Source: Candidatus Humimicrobium oleiphilum
GTDB lineage: Bacteria; Actinomycetota; Humimicrobiia; Humimicrobiales; Humimicrobiaceae
Length of the DNA stretch: 20,941 bases
Direction: 5' to 3'
NCBI GenBank assembly: GCA_002304935.1
Contig: DBPS01000048.1
Coordinates: 312 to 21,252 of the forward strand
The notes below the pieces were generated by a model. It searched no databases. It was not told the DNA's origin and saw only the letters and a program-made list of their open reading frames with translations. This document shows positions 1 to 8,872 of this stretch, piece after piece; the stretch's first letter is position 1, and each line of letters starts with the position of its first letter. A program made the translations under genes and the position numbers.

Positions 1-818
1 GAAGTAAACACTATTTTTGAACCGTCTGAAGAAAATACCGGGTTATATTCACGATATGTATTATTGGTAAGCCTTAAGGGATTTGAGCCGTCTGAATTCA
101 TTATATAAATTTCTGCAGGGCCATATTCTTCAGCACTGTCACGAACTGAAGTAAATACTACTTTTGAACCATCCGGAGAAAATGAAGGACTGAAATCATG
201 TTTAGTATTATTTGTCAGATTTGTCCTATTGGATCCATCTGCATCCATAATATAAATATCATAATCACCGTCACTATTTGAATAAAACACTATTTTTGAA
301 CCGTCTGGAGAAAATGAAGGATCCTCATTGCCACTTGTAGCGCTTGTCAGGCAAGTTATCTCTGAACCATCAATATTCATCTTATAAATTTTTTCCCCTC
401 CACCACGATTTGAAGTAAAGACTATCTTTGAGCCGTCTGGAGAAAATGAAGGATAATAATCTTCATAATCATCGTTAGTAAGGCTAATCAGGCCTGAACC
501 ATCAATATTTATTAAACAAATCTCTCTATTTACAATTGTACCTATCCCTTCTATATATCTACCTTTGTCATGATCGAATACTATTTTTGAACCATCAGAT
601 GAAAATGAAGGATCACTGTCATTGCCGGTATTATTTGTGAGTTTTACAAGATTTGAACCATCAATATTCATTATATAGATTTCTGAAGTATCACCATCTC
701 GATATGAACTAAAAACTATTTTTTCTGTATCAGCATATATTAAAGAAGGTAAAGTAAAACAAATTAAAACCATCGTTATAAGTGCCATAAACACTGATTT
801 CTTTAAAGCTTTGTTCAT
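1..818 (-). CDS. Secreted TolB-like beta-propeller protein (C-terminus cut by window edge)
   Basis: The minus strand is open from an ATG at 816-818 to the window edge: 272 codons with no stop, so the C-terminus lies outside. Residues 1-29 are a signal peptide (basic start, hydrophobic core, likely cleavage after IYA). The rest is a series of about six PD40/TolB-type repeats of roughly 41-46 residues. Each has the pattern P-S-F-S-x-D-G-S-K-I-V-F, then a variable loop, then E-I-Y-I-M-N-I-D-G-S and L-T-N. Such repeats form blades of a beta-propeller outside the cytoplasm. GGAGA 8 bases upstream is the ribosome site. The repeats are nearly uniform, which suggests recent internal duplication. Binding partner and role are unknown; a cell-surface or periplasmic scaffold is the likely class. 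Confidence 0.85.
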   Translation of the reverse strand, partial: MNKALKKSVFMALITMVLICFTLPSLIYADTEKIVFSSYRDGDTSEIYIMNIDGSNLVKLTNNTGNDSDPSFSSDGSKIVFDHDKGRYIEGIGTIVNREICLINIDGSGLISLTNDDYEDYYPSFSPDGSKIVFTSNRGGGEKIYKMNIDGSEITCLTSATSGNEDPSFSPDGSKIVFYSNSDGDYDIYIMDADGSNRTNLTNNTKHDFSPSFSPDGSKVVFTSVRDSAEEYGPAEIYIMNSDGSNPLRLTNNTYREYNPVFSSDGSKIVFT

Positions 819-863
819 AATGTTACAATCTCCTTTTTTATAATATGCTTACAAAATACATAA

Positions 864-892
864 ATTTTATTACTATGAAAAACTTTAATCAA
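864..892 (-). promoter_or_regulatory. Candidate promoter of the beta-propeller gene
   Basis: Reading the minus strand, TTGATT (887-892) and TAAAAT (864-869) are separated by 17 bases. Transcription would begin near 857, leaving a leader of about 40 bases before the ATG at 818. The assignment is from consensus similarity only, in an AT-rich background where chance matches are common. Confidence 0.35.
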
Positions 893-1112
893 CCAGATTT
901 AAAAATATTCTGCATATTATACTTTATATAATAAGCAGCTTTTTATAGAAATAATTTTATTTATAAGCTTTTCTCATCGGTTAAATATTTGGGACACCCT
1001 TGATTAAGGTAGAGATATCCTCCAGGATTCCTGATATTGATTATTATTTTATCTTATGGTTTTGTGATTATAAGCAGGATGGTGCATCTTTTTTTTAAGA
1101 CTTAATATAATT

Positions 1113-1134
1113 GGGAACCAAATTATACGTCCCC
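1113..1134 (-). repeat. REP-like element, copy 1
   Basis: On the minus strand this copy starts with GGGGAC directly after the TAA of the ZIP gene and ends with GTTCCC. The two ends can pair as a six-base stem (with one G-U) around a loop GTATAATTTG. The same core recurs at 8846, 8888, 12469, 16408 and 18612, always in this orientation. Confidence 0.8.
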
Positions 1135-1866
1135 TTATAGTTTATACAAAATAAAGGCAGTTAAAAAACCAAGAATGGTCAAAAAGCCTATGAGATATCC
1201 TCCCTCTTCATAAGCTTCAGGAATCATGCTGTCAGCAAGCATTGCCAGAATAGAGCCGGCTGCAAATGACAAAATCATGCCTAATATATTAGTGTCCAGA
1301 TTTTTTAAAAAAAAGTAGCTTAAGATAGTTGTTATTATTACAACCAGGCTAACTATAAGCCACATTATATAAATCTTCTTTTTCGATAATCCTTCTTTTA
1401 CAAGATCATCTACTGAAGACAGGCTTTCAGGTAAATTTGATAAAAAAATCGCACCCACCATTAATATTCCAATACCGTTCTGGCTCAGTAGTGCTATGCC
1501 CAAAGCAATGGATTCAGGTATTCCGTCTAGAAGCGCTCCAAAAACTATTGCTTTTCCATTTGTCTCACGTACAGCTTTAAAAGGTTTTTTCTTTTTATAG
1601 TGCCGTCCACCAAAAAGATGAATTAAAAAATCACCAGCAATAAATACAATCCCTCCGATTAAAAATCCAATAATTATTGCATCAAATCCTCCGAATTTAA
1701 AAGCATCTTCCATGAGGCCAAAAGTTAAGGCACATATCATAACACCAGCACCAAATGCCATAATTGCTGCAATTACTTTTTGTTTTATTTTAAAAGAGGT
1801 GCCGATAATTACACCCAGAATCAGTGAAAGACCGGTAAGAAATGCAAAAATAATAACTCTAATCAT
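1135..1866 (-). CDS. ZIP-family metal transporter
   Basis: This 243-residue polytopic protein has about eight hydrophobic segments. Its central segments carry DGIPES (114-119) and SNLPES (143-148), the positions where ZIP transporters have H-N-x-P-E-G style metal ligands, and EAYEEGG (217-223) further on. A lysine-rich loop (91-97) precedes the first motif. ZIP proteins import divalent metals such as zinc, iron or manganese across the cytoplasmic membrane. Here the usual histidines are replaced by D and S, so metal choice cannot be inferred. TAA abuts the REP-like element at 1134. No good ribosome site precedes the ATG, but TATAAT lies at 1875-1880, so the message may be nearly leaderless. 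Confidence 0.75.
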   Translation of the reverse strand: MIRVIIFAFLTGLSLILGVIIGTSFKIKQKVIAAIMAFGAGVMICALTFGLMEDAFKFGGFDAIIIGFLIGGIVFIAGDFLIHLFGGRHYKKKKPFKAVRETNGKAIVFGALLDGIPESIALGIALLSQNGIGILMVGAIFLSNLPESLSSVDDLVKEGLSKKKIYIMWLIVSLVVIITTILSYFFLKNLDTNILGMILSFAAGSILAMLADSMIPEAYEEGGYLIGFLTILGFLTAFILYKL

Positions 1867-2017
1867 AATAAAGTATTATAACATTAGTTTTATAAAATAT
1901 AATTTTGATTTATATAAATATGATTGCAAAAGATGTATCCTGATATTTTGAAAAAATACGGTAATCCGGTGTATGGATAAAATTTATGATAAAGGAGCAT
2001 TTTAAAAATATCTGGAT

Positions 2018-3352
2018 ATGCTGGCAAAAAATAAAAAAATTAACACAAATTCAAATATTAAAACTGTACTGCGTTCTTTTAGCCACAGAAATTACAGGCT
2101 TTTCTTCTCAGGACAGCTGGTTTCATTAAGCGGAACATGGATACAGGTAATAGCAATGAGCTGGCTGGTATACGGACTGACTGACTCTGCATTCATGCTT
2201 GGGCTTGTTACTTTTTTAAGCCAGGTTCCGAGTTTTTTATTTTCACCTTTTGCAGGAGTATATATTGACCGATGGAATAAGCATAAAACGCTTATTTTTA
2301 CCCAGGCTATTTCCATGTTGCAGGCCTTTTCGCTTGCAGCACTGACTTTGACCGGAGTTATCCAGGTTTGGCATATTATGATTCTCAGTATTATTCTTGG
2401 TTTAACAAATGCTTTTGATATGCCTGTGAGACAGGCATTCGTTATTGAAATGATTGAAGACAGAAAAGATCTTAGTAATGCTATTGCATTGAATTCCTCA
2501 CTGGTTAATGTGACAAGACTAGTCGGGCCGGCAATTGCTGGAATCATAGTTGCAAAACTTGGTGAAGGAATATGTTTTACAGTAAACGGAGTAAGTTTTA
2601 TTGCAGTGATAATCGCACTTTTATTTATGAGAATTAAAAAAGTAAAAACTACAAATGCGCACAGGAATGTTGTTTCAGAATTAAAAGAGGGATTTAAATA
2701 TTCTTTCGGATTTCCACCGATAAGAGATCTGCTTATCTTGCTTGCGGTTCTAAGCTTTGCGATAACTCAATATGCGGTTCTAATGCCTGTTTTCGCAAAA
2801 GACATACTCCATGGTGGGTCAGATACTCTTGGATACCTGATGGCTTCTACCGGAGTAGGGGCACTTACAGGTGGAATATACCTGGCTTCTAGAAAAACCA
2901 TTCTGGGACTGGGAAAAATAATGGCTGTTTCAACTTTTTTATTCGGAATTACAATCATGGTATTTGCTTTTTCAAAATACTTTATGCTCTCATTGGCATT
3001 CCTGTTTTTTGCAGGATTAGGCTTTATAACAATAATTGCTGCAAGCAACACTATATTGCAGACAATCACTGATGATGACAAACGCGGTCGCGTAATGAGT
3101 TTTTATACTATGGCTTTTTTGGGAATAGCTCCGTTTGGAAGTCTTGCCGCAGGAGCAATTGCTGAAAGAATAGGAGCTCCGCTGACAATTATGATAAGCG
3201 GAATAATAAGTATAATCTGCGGAGCTGTCTTGCTTTTAAGGCTTCCGGCATTGAGAAAATTAATAAAACCGGTATATATTAAAAAAGGAATAATTCCAGA
3301 AGTAGCACAGGGCCTGCAGACAGCGGCTGATCTGGAAAGCAGCCAGGAATAA
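2018..3352 (+). CDS. MFS efflux transporter (MFS_3 / EntS-like)
   Basis: This is a 444-residue, 12-segment major facilitator protein. The N-terminus has the HRNYRLFFSGQ...S-G-T-W-I-Q pattern (23-43) of the MFS_3 group that includes enterobactin exporters, and the loop after segment 2 has G-V-Y-I-D-R-W (80-86). Charged loops separate two six-helix halves. The group mostly exports drugs, siderophores or other small molecules by proton antiport; the substrate here is unknown. An in-frame stop at 2003-2005 makes the ATG at 2018 the first possible start. The best ribosome site, AAAGGAG at 1991-1997, is an unusually long 20 bases away, so translation may be weak or use local structure. The upstream gene is divergent. 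Confidence 0.85.
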   Translation: MLAKNKKINTNSNIKTVLRSFSHRNYRLFFSGQLVSLSGTWIQVIAMSWLVYGLTDSAFMLGLVTFLSQVPSFLFSPFAGVYIDRWNKHKTLIFTQAISMLQAFSLAALTLTGVIQVWHIMILSIILGLTNAFDMPVRQAFVIEMIEDRKDLSNAIALNSSLVNVTRLVGPAIAGIIVAKLGEGICFTVNGVSFIAVIIALLFMRIKKVKTTNAHRNVVSELKEGFKYSFGFPPIRDLLILLAVLSFAITQYAVLMPVFAKDILHGGSDTLGYLMASTGVGALTGGIYLASRKTILGLGKIMAVSTFLFGITIMVFAFSKYFMLSLAFLFFAGLGFITIIAASNTILQTITDDDKRGRVMSFYTMAFLGIAPFGSLAAGAIAERIGAPLTIMISGIISIICGAVLLLRLPALRKLIKPVYIKKGIIPEVAQGLQTAADLESSQE

Positions 3353-3659
3353 AGCTGAAAATCACCTGGATTTTTGAATTATCTTTATTTAAATCCATTA
3401 CCAGATATGAGTAAGTTTCTTTATAAAATCCGATACATTATAAAACTTTAAAATTTAATTTTTCAATAGTTACAATAATTCATACTATTAAGAATGTTTT
3501 CCCATACAAATTTATTTAAATCTTTATTTCCTTTCCCTCCCCACCAGGATTTAAGACTGATAATACTTAAATTGATTTTAAGGATCCATAGGTATAATTA
3601 ATTTAATCGGAGTATAATTTTTATAAATATAAGCCAAATTTATTTTAAAGGGAGCCAAA
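3353..3659. other. Intergenic stretch with candidate promoter for the DUF1003 gene
   Basis: The stretch holds the weak terminator at 3358-3375 and, near its right end, two TATAAT boxes (3593-3598 and 3613-3618). TTGATT at 3572-3577 lies 15 bases before the first. AAAGGGAG at 3647-3654 is the ribosome site of the next gene. Nothing else stands out. Confidence 0.45.
3358..3375 (+). terminator. Weak candidate terminator after the MFS gene
   Basis: AAAATC and GATTTT form a six-base stem around ACCTG, followed by a short T run, six bases past the stop codon. The stem is short and AT-rich, so the call is tentative. Confidence 0.3.
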
Positions 3660-4364
3660 ATGAAAAATACCCAAGATAAGCAAATATGCCAGATATGCAA
3701 AGAACACAAGAAAAAATCCGATATTATACCTTTGGAACTCATAGATACCCCTTTACTTGAATTCATAAAAGAGAAATTTCCAGACTGTACCGGCAATGGC
3801 TATATCTGCAAGACAGACATCAGAAATATAAGATTAAACTATGTTGAAGAAATTTTAAAAAAGGAAAAAGGTGAACTCAGCAATCTTGAAAATAAAGTAC
3901 TTGCAAGTTTAAAAGAGCAGGAAACAATTTCTCAAAATATTAATATAGAATTTGATAAAAAATTAACTTTTGGTGAAAAGATTTCTGACAAACTTGCTAC
4001 TTTTGGTGGAAGCTGGAGATTTATTATAATTTTTCTTGCGCTTCTGGTTATGTGGATTATTCTAAATTCAATTAATCTGCTGGGTAAAAACTTTGATCCA
4101 TACCCTTTCATACTTTTAAATTTAATACTTTCATGTATTGCTGCAATACAGGCTCCGATTATCATGATGAGCCAGAACAGAATGGAAGCAAAAGACAGGC
4201 TGAGAGCAAGAAACGATTATGTTGTAAACCTGAAGGCAGAACTTGAAATAAGAAATCTTAATGAGAGAATTGATAATCTTCTGACAGAGCAGTGGCAGAG
4301 ACTTTTGGAAATCCAGAAAATCCAGCTTGATATCATGAATGAGATTACCGCAAAAAATAGATAG
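3660..4364 (+). CDS. DUF1003 membrane protein
   Basis: This is a 234-residue protein of the DUF1003 family, at the usual family length. The N-terminal part has C10-x2-C13 and the conserved P-L-E-L-I...G-Y-I-C stretch (24-50) that precedes the membrane part. Two transmembrane helices follow at about 119-138 and 148-170, starting with the typical S-W-R-F and ending with P-I-I-M-M-S-Q-N-R. The tail (about 175-228) is charged, helical and probably coiled coil, with the family's Q-W-Q-R-L-L-E-I-Q motif. Both ends face the cytoplasm if the helices form a hairpin. The family has no firmly established function. AAAGGGAG five bases before the ATG fixes the start. It stands alone between two MFS genes. 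Confidence 0.85.
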   Translation: MKNTQDKQICQICKEHKKKSDIIPLELIDTPLLEFIKEKFPDCTGNGYICKTDIRNIRLNYVEEILKKEKGELSNLENKVLASLKEQETISQNINIEFDKKLTFGEKISDKLATFGGSWRFIIIFLALLVMWIILNSINLLGKNFDPYPFILLNLILSCIAAIQAPIIMMSQNRMEAKDRLRARNDYVVNLKAELEIRNLNERIDNLLTEQWQRLLEIQKIQLDIMNEITAKNR

Positions 4365-4460
4365 TATTAATACGGTTTTAAAATTAGATTCTGGTTGCAG
4401 GTATTATTTTTCAGATGATTAGGGATTTTTAGAATTGGTTTGAGGCTTTTAAAACTTACT

Positions 4461-5654
4461 TTACGACTTTATCTTTCTGCTCATAAAAATAAAAAGAACA
4501 GCGGCAATAAGTGCTGCCATGCTGCCAAAGTAAAAAGGGATTCTTTCATTAACATAATTCCACATAAGGCCTGCAATAAGAGAGGACAGAAAGCTGCATA
4601 TGCCTATAGATGTCTGGTAAATTCCAAAAGCAGTACCTGATTTTTCAGCAGGAACAAGAAGTGATATGTATGCTTTCCCTACACCTTCAGTCAGTGCCAT
4701 ATATATTCCATAAATCGGAAATAAAAACCAGATATAAAAGCTTCTGTTAATAAAACCGAGGAAAAAGTATACAACAGCAAAAATGAGAAAACCTATTGTT
4801 AACACTTTTCTTGCTCCTATTTTGTCAACGATAACTCCTGCAGGAACAGAAAAAACTGAGTAGGTCAGGTTAAAAAGGACATAAGCGAAAATTGTAAATT
4901 TTATTGTAAGCCCGAGGTTCTGGGCTCTCAGTATCAGGAAAGCATCAGAACTGTTCCCTATTGAAAATATTGTGCTTACAAATAAAAATGTCTTAAACGA
5001 GGGGCTGACATCTCTCCATCTAAGTTTTAAATCAGCAAAAGATAATGGCTTTTTCTTTTTTTCCCTGACAAAGATAATTAGTAAGATAACCCCTATTATT
5101 CCGGGAATTACTGCTATATAGAAAACAAGCCTTAAGTTGTCATTAAATATTGCAAGAAATAATATCGCAGCCAGGGGACCGAAAACAGCTCCCAGCGTAT
5201 CAAGTGCCCTGTGAAATCCGAATGATTTGCCTCTTATGTTTTCAGGGCTGCTTTCAGTAATTAAAGAATCCCTTGCTGATGTCCTTATCCCTTTTCCGAA
5301 TCTGTCCAGAAACCTTGCAATAAGAACAAAAGGCCAGATATATGATAGCCCCAGAACAACCTTTGAAAAAGTGGATAAAGAATATCCTGTAACGGCAAAT
5401 GGTTTTCTTTTCTGAAACCTGTCAGAAAACCACCCGGAAAAGACTTTAAGTATCGAGGCAGTTGACTCAGCAATACCTTCAATAATCCCTACAATTGAAA
5501 CAGGAACTCCGAGAAAAGATGTAAGAAATATCGGGACAACAGGATAGACCATTTCAGAAGCAAAGTCATTAAAAAAGCTTACCCATCCCAGTGCAAATAC
5601 ATTTTTCGGGATATTAAATCTGTTTTTCAGTTTTTCCTTCTTTGCTCTTAACAT
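4461..5654 (-). CDS. MFS transporter
   Basis: This is a 397-residue, 12-segment permease. It has G-W-F-S-D-R-F-Q-K-R (74-83), matching the conserved loop 2-3 motif, and DRFGKGIRTSARDSLI (117-132) with H-R-A-L-D-T-L-G-A (148-156). The latter are typical of a widespread MFS group of unknown substrate. It is only distantly like the MFS protein at 2018 and is not a recent duplicate. The gene converges on the DUF1003 gene with a 96-base gap and no clear terminator hairpin. The ribosome site is modest (CAGG several bases before the ATG). Efflux of small molecules is the default inference. Confidence 0.83.
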   Translation of the reverse strand: MLRAKKEKLKNRFNIPKNVFALGWVSFFNDFASEMVYPVVPIFLTSFLGVPVSIVGIIEGIAESTASILKVFSGWFSDRFQKRKPFAVTGYSLSTFSKVVLGLSYIWPFVLIARFLDRFGKGIRTSARDSLITESSPENIRGKSFGFHRALDTLGAVFGPLAAILFLAIFNDNLRLVFYIAVIPGIIGVILLIIFVREKKKKPLSFADLKLRWRDVSPSFKTFLFVSTIFSIGNSSDAFLILRAQNLGLTIKFTIFAYVLFNLTYSVFSVPAGVIVDKIGARKVLTIGFLIFAVVYFFLGFINRSFYIWFLFPIYGIYMALTEGVGKAYISLLVPAEKSGTAFGIYQTSIGICSFLSSLIAGLMWNYVNERIPFYFGSMAALIAAVLFIFMSRKIKS

Positions 5655-6201
5655 TTTTGCCTGATTTCCTGTAATTTTTCTGCAATTCTTCTTGTAAATC
5701 TATAAGGATTTTTGTTTTACTGTTTTATCCGAAATTATTTATGAAATGATTATATTTATCAATTATTAATTTAATCATTTTTCACCTGATTAATATGCAA
5801 TAATTGTAATTTCTCAGATTAAGAATAACCAACTTTTCTCAATTAGGTATCAATTAGCAGGTATTTCATTTTCTTTATTAAAAATTTTGGTAACAATCGG
5901 CATGATATTATATTATTCAGTAACCGAAATAATTCTGATTTAATAAAATACTCCCATTGGAAATAAATTTCTAATAATTTTTGGAAAAATTTTGCTGAAG
6001 AAAGATTTTGGAAAAATTTTGGCAATTAAATTACTGCTAATGATAAAAACCTGAATAATTGCAGTATGTAGAAAAAAAGATATTATTTTTTTTATACTAT
6101 ATTTATTATAGAAACAATAGTTTGTTAAAGTTCCAGAATATATTTAAGAAAACCGAGTTTAGCAATAATTGAAAATTTTTAAATAAAGATAGCTTCCGTA
6201 A
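5655..6201. other. Divergent intergenic region, very AT-rich
   Basis: This 547-base region lies between the divergent MFS and P-type ATPase genes. A 60-codon minus-strand frame at 5843-6025 begins with TTG, has no ribosome site and is low-complexity, so I do not call it. The only structure is a direct repeat of TTTTGGAAAAATTTTG at 5979-5994 and 6006-6021. Promoters for both neighbours must lie here, but none is convincing. Confidence 0.5.
5979..6022. repeat. Short direct repeat, 27-base period
   Basis: TTTTGGAAAAATTTTG occurs twice, at 5979-5994 and 6006-6021, each containing the palindrome AAATTT. It lies about 180 bases before the metal ATPase gene. It may be a regulatory tandem site or only replication slippage. 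Confidence 0.5.
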
Positions 6202-8088
6202 ATGAAAGAATTATTAAAAAATAAAAAATTTATATGGCTTCTTGCATCTTTGATTATCATTATTCCTTTTCTGGTTCTTTCTTATTTTGACAAACATTTA
6301 TATCTCTGGATAGAACTTCCTTTATTTTTAATTATTATAGGAGCTGCCGGCTGGAAAATTTTTTACAGTGGCCTGAAAAGTCTTATAAGATTAAGATTTT
6401 CAAACATTAATCTGCTGATGACAATAGCAGTAGCCGGCTCTTTCTATTTAAGGCAGTTTGAAGAGGCAGTCATTATCGTAATTTTATTTTCAATAAGTGA
6501 AAGCCTGGAGGATTTTGGAATAGAAAGAAGCCAGAATTCATTGAAGTCGCTAATTGAAAAATCGCCAAAATCTGCAGCTGTAAAAGACAGGAACGAAAAT
6601 ATTCCAATTGATAATATTGATGTCGGAGAAGTTATTATCATAAAACCTGGAGATATAATCCCGATGGACGGAGTTGTGGTCCTGGGCAATTCGATTGTTG
6701 ATGAATCTACCATAACTGGTGAGCCTATCCCGAAAAGTATATTTGCCGGTAATCCTGTATATGCAGGAACCCAGAATGGAAATGGATACCTTGAAATAAA
6801 GGTTACAAAAAAAGCAAAAGATAACACACTTTCAAAAATAATAGAACTTACATACAAGGCTACTGAGAAAAAAACATCTTCCCAGAAATTTATAGAAAAA
6901 TTTGCAAAATACTATAGTCCTTCAGTTCTTGGCATTGCAGTACTTCTTGTGATTATACCTTTTTTTGTCTTAAAACAGCCGTTTGATTACTGGTTTACCC
7001 AGGCTCTGACCCTTCTTATAATTTCCTGTCCGTGTGCACTTGTAATATCCACACCTGTTACGATATTTTCTGCCATAGGTAATGCAACCAGAAATGGGAT
7101 ACTGGTAAAAGGCGGAAAATATCTGGAGGATATGGGAAGGATTAAAGCTATTGCACTTGATAAAACAAAAACTCTAACCAAAGGAGAACCTGTTGTATCA
7201 GATATTGTAACTTATAACGGATATGACAGAAAAGATGTGCTTGCCTGCGCGGCTGGTCTTGAATCATTTTCAGAACATCCCATTGCCATAAGTATTTTAA
7301 ATAAAGCCAAAGAAGAAGGTATTGATATGCACAGATTTTCGGATTTTAAATCCGTAACGGGTAAAGGTGTTGCCGGAACCTGTGCAATATGCAACCATAA
7401 AGATTACCTGGGTAATTTGAGTTTCATTAAAGAGCAATTAAAAATTAATATCGACAAAGAAATAATTGACAAGGTGAATGAATTTGAGGTTCAGGGGAAA
7501 ACCGCGATTGTTATGAGTGAAAATAATGTAATTACAGGTATTATTGCAATTACGGATGAGATAAGAAAAGAATCAGCTGGATTAATCAATTCACTTGAAA
7601 ATCTGGACGTCACTCCGATTATTCTGACTGGTGACAATAAAGATTCTGCTGAATATATCGCATCAAATTTAGGTATTAAAAAAGTGAAAGCCGGTTTGCT
7701 CCCGGAAGACAAAGCTGGGGAAATAGAAAGGCTCAGAAAAGAATATGGCTATGTGGCAATGCTTGGCGATGGTGTGAATGATGCTCCAGCCCTGGCAACT
7801 GCTTCTGTAGGAATATCAATGGGAGCAGTCGGGTCAGATGTTGCCATAGAAAATTCAGATATCGCATTAATGAATGATAATTTGTTAAATATTCCCTATA
7901 CCATAAGACTTGGCAAAAAAAGTTATAATGTCATTAAATTTAATATCTATTCTGCAATTATTATTAAATTTGTTTTCATGGTTTTGGCTCTTGCAGGTCT
8001 GAGCAACCTGTCTCTTGCTATTGTAGCAGATGTAGGTCTTACAATATTTGTTGTTATTAATGGACTAAGATTATTTAGATTTAAGTAA
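6202..8088 (+). CDS. P1B-type heavy-metal ATPase (Zn/Cd/Pb class), variant DKTKT motif
   Basis: This 628-residue protein is complete at the core but lacks an N-terminal metal-binding domain; membrane helices begin at residue 10. Visible motifs: T-G-E-P (172-175) in the actuator domain, C-P-C (276-278) in the metal-binding helix, the phosphorylated aspartate D320 in D-K-T-K-T-L-T, S-E-H-P (357-360), T-G-D, and G-D-G-V-N-D-A-P (522-529). The last helix has D610-V-G612. CPC plus DxG places it in the P1B-2 group, which exports Zn, Cd or Pb from the cytoplasm. The glycine normally following D-K-T is lysine (codon AAA). A C-x2-C pair (C394, C397) sits in the nucleotide-binding domain. No metal-sensor gene is adjacent and no good ribosome site precedes the ATG. 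It ends 8 bases from a convergent gene. Confidence 0.9.
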   Translation: MKELLKNKKFIWLLASLIIIIPFLVLSYFDKHLYLWIELPLFLIIIGAAGWKIFYSGLKSLIRLRFSNINLLMTIAVAGSFYLRQFEEAVIIVILFSISESLEDFGIERSQNSLKSLIEKSPKSAAVKDRNENIPIDNIDVGEVIIIKPGDIIPMDGVVVLGNSIVDESTITGEPIPKSIFAGNPVYAGTQNGNGYLEIKVTKKAKDNTLSKIIELTYKATEKKTSSQKFIEKFAKYYSPSVLGIAVLLVIIPFFVLKQPFDYWFTQALTLLIISCPCALVISTPVTIFSAIGNATRNGILVKGGKYLEDMGRIKAIALDKTKTLTKGEPVVSDIVTYNGYDRKDVLACAAGLESFSEHPIAISILNKAKEEGIDMHRFSDFKSVTGKGVAGTCAICNHKDYLGNLSFIKEQLKINIDKEIIDKVNEFEVQGKTAIVMSENNVITGIIAITDEIRKESAGLINSLENLDVTPIILTGDNKDSAEYIASNLGIKKVKAGLLPEDKAGEIERLRKEYGYVAMLGDGVNDAPALATASVGISMGAVGSDVAIENSDIALMNDNLLNIPYTIRLGKKSYNVIKFNIYSAIIIKFVFMVLALAGLSNLSLAIVADVGLTIFVVINGLRLFRFK

Positions 8089-8096
8089 AAATCTGT

Positions 8097-8654
8097 TTAG
8101 ATATTTTTTCTAAGTTTTAAAAAATAATTATTCTTTACAGCCATATCATCTAAAATAGAATGCATCAATTTCGCTTTTTCTTTTATATCAAGACCGATGG
8201 ACATATTTGTGGCTTTTTCTATTGCTTTTTCAAACTCATCTGTTTTAAACACCGTTGCAGCAATACAGTAGTAGTTTTTCGATCTTCCATCATTAAAATT
8301 GTCTAACATTAACAGTAACAGCTTTTCTCTAAGCTTTTGTGACTTTCTGAATTCATCCAGTCCGAATTTTTCAATATAATTTATATCATCTTCAAGTTTC
8401 TGATAACATTTAAAGGAATCATGGCTCTTTCCGGATTCCCGATGCTTTTTCCATTTTTCACAATTTAGTTTTTCTGTGCAATCACCGCAAAATTCAATTT
8501 CTCTCTTTACTGCACAATGAAGCATGCTGCAGGGGCCTCCGAGACGGTAGTCTGTTTTGCAGCCTGGACATTTGCTTTTTGTTTTTATTACGTATCCGGG
8601 ACATAAACGACATGAAAGACCACAGACTCCGATTTCCGGATATTTTGATTGCAT
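8097..8654 (-). CDS. DUF3795 cysteine-rich protein
   Basis: This is a 185-residue soluble protein whose first 65 residues contain ten cysteines (11, 15, 18, 29, 32, 42, 47, 56, 59, 65). They fall in the C-G-L-x-C-x2-C...C-P-G-C pattern of DUF3795, probably binding zinc or an iron-sulfur cluster. The rest is charged and helical. The family has no established function. GAGG seven bases before the ATG is the ribosome site, and a partial dyad lies just upstream (8673-8693). The gene converges on the metal ATPase with only 8 bases between stops, so no separate terminator is possible there. Confidence 0.8.
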   Translation of the reverse strand: MQSKYPEIGVCGLSCRLCPGYVIKTKSKCPGCKTDYRLGGPCSMLHCAVKREIEFCGDCTEKLNCEKWKKHRESGKSHDSFKCYQKLEDDINYIEKFGLDEFRKSQKLREKLLLLMLDNFNDGRSKNYYCIAATVFKTDEFEKAIEKATNMSIGLDIKEKAKLMHSILDDMAVKNNYFLKLRKNI

Positions 8655-8672
8655 GAATGAACCTCATAAAAT

Positions 8673-8693
8673 AACTTCTTATAAGTCTAAGTT
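8673..8693 (-). promoter_or_regulatory. Candidate operator upstream of the DUF3795 gene
   Basis: A near-palindrome lies 19 bases before the start codon: AACTT and AAGTT arms flank the perfect eight-base palindrome CTTATAAG. The arms are unequally spaced (0 and 3 bases). It could bind a dimeric repressor, but AT-rich palindromes arise easily by chance. Confidence 0.25.
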
Positions 8694-8845
8694 ATAACCT
8701 CTATAATCTGTAACAGTAAAAAGTTAATTAATATTATATATGATTCTAAACAAAGCTGAAAACTCCGATTTAATTAAGACTTGGAGAAATATTTCCTGGC
8801 TTTATGGAAACAAATCTTTATGTATGCTGCAAGAATAAAATATCT

Positions 8846-8866
8846 GGAACCAGATTATGCGTCCCC
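8846..8866 (-). repeat. REP-like element, copy 2
   Basis: The minus strand reads GGGGACGCATAATCTGGTTCC in two parts: GGGGACGCATAAT then CTGGTTCC. It differs from the main core by two substitutions. It starts exactly where the T run of the adjacent terminator ends, in the same orientation as copy 3, 21 bases away. Confidence 0.8.
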
Positions 8867-8872
8867 AAAAAA

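Larger units (their letters stand above)
819..1134. other. Intergenic stretch
   Basis: The stretch separates the start of the beta-propeller gene from the end of the ZIP gene. It holds the candidate promoter at 864-892, a small dyad around 1015-1037 (CAGGA-T-TCCTG nested within ATATC/GATAT), and the REP-like element ending at 1134. I see no open frame worth calling. Confidence 0.5.

Noticed and set aside
5843..6025. 60-codon minus-strand frame in the divergent intergenic region
   Set aside because: It starts with TTG, has no ribosome site, and its F/K/L/I-rich composition follows from AT-rich DNA and a direct repeat.
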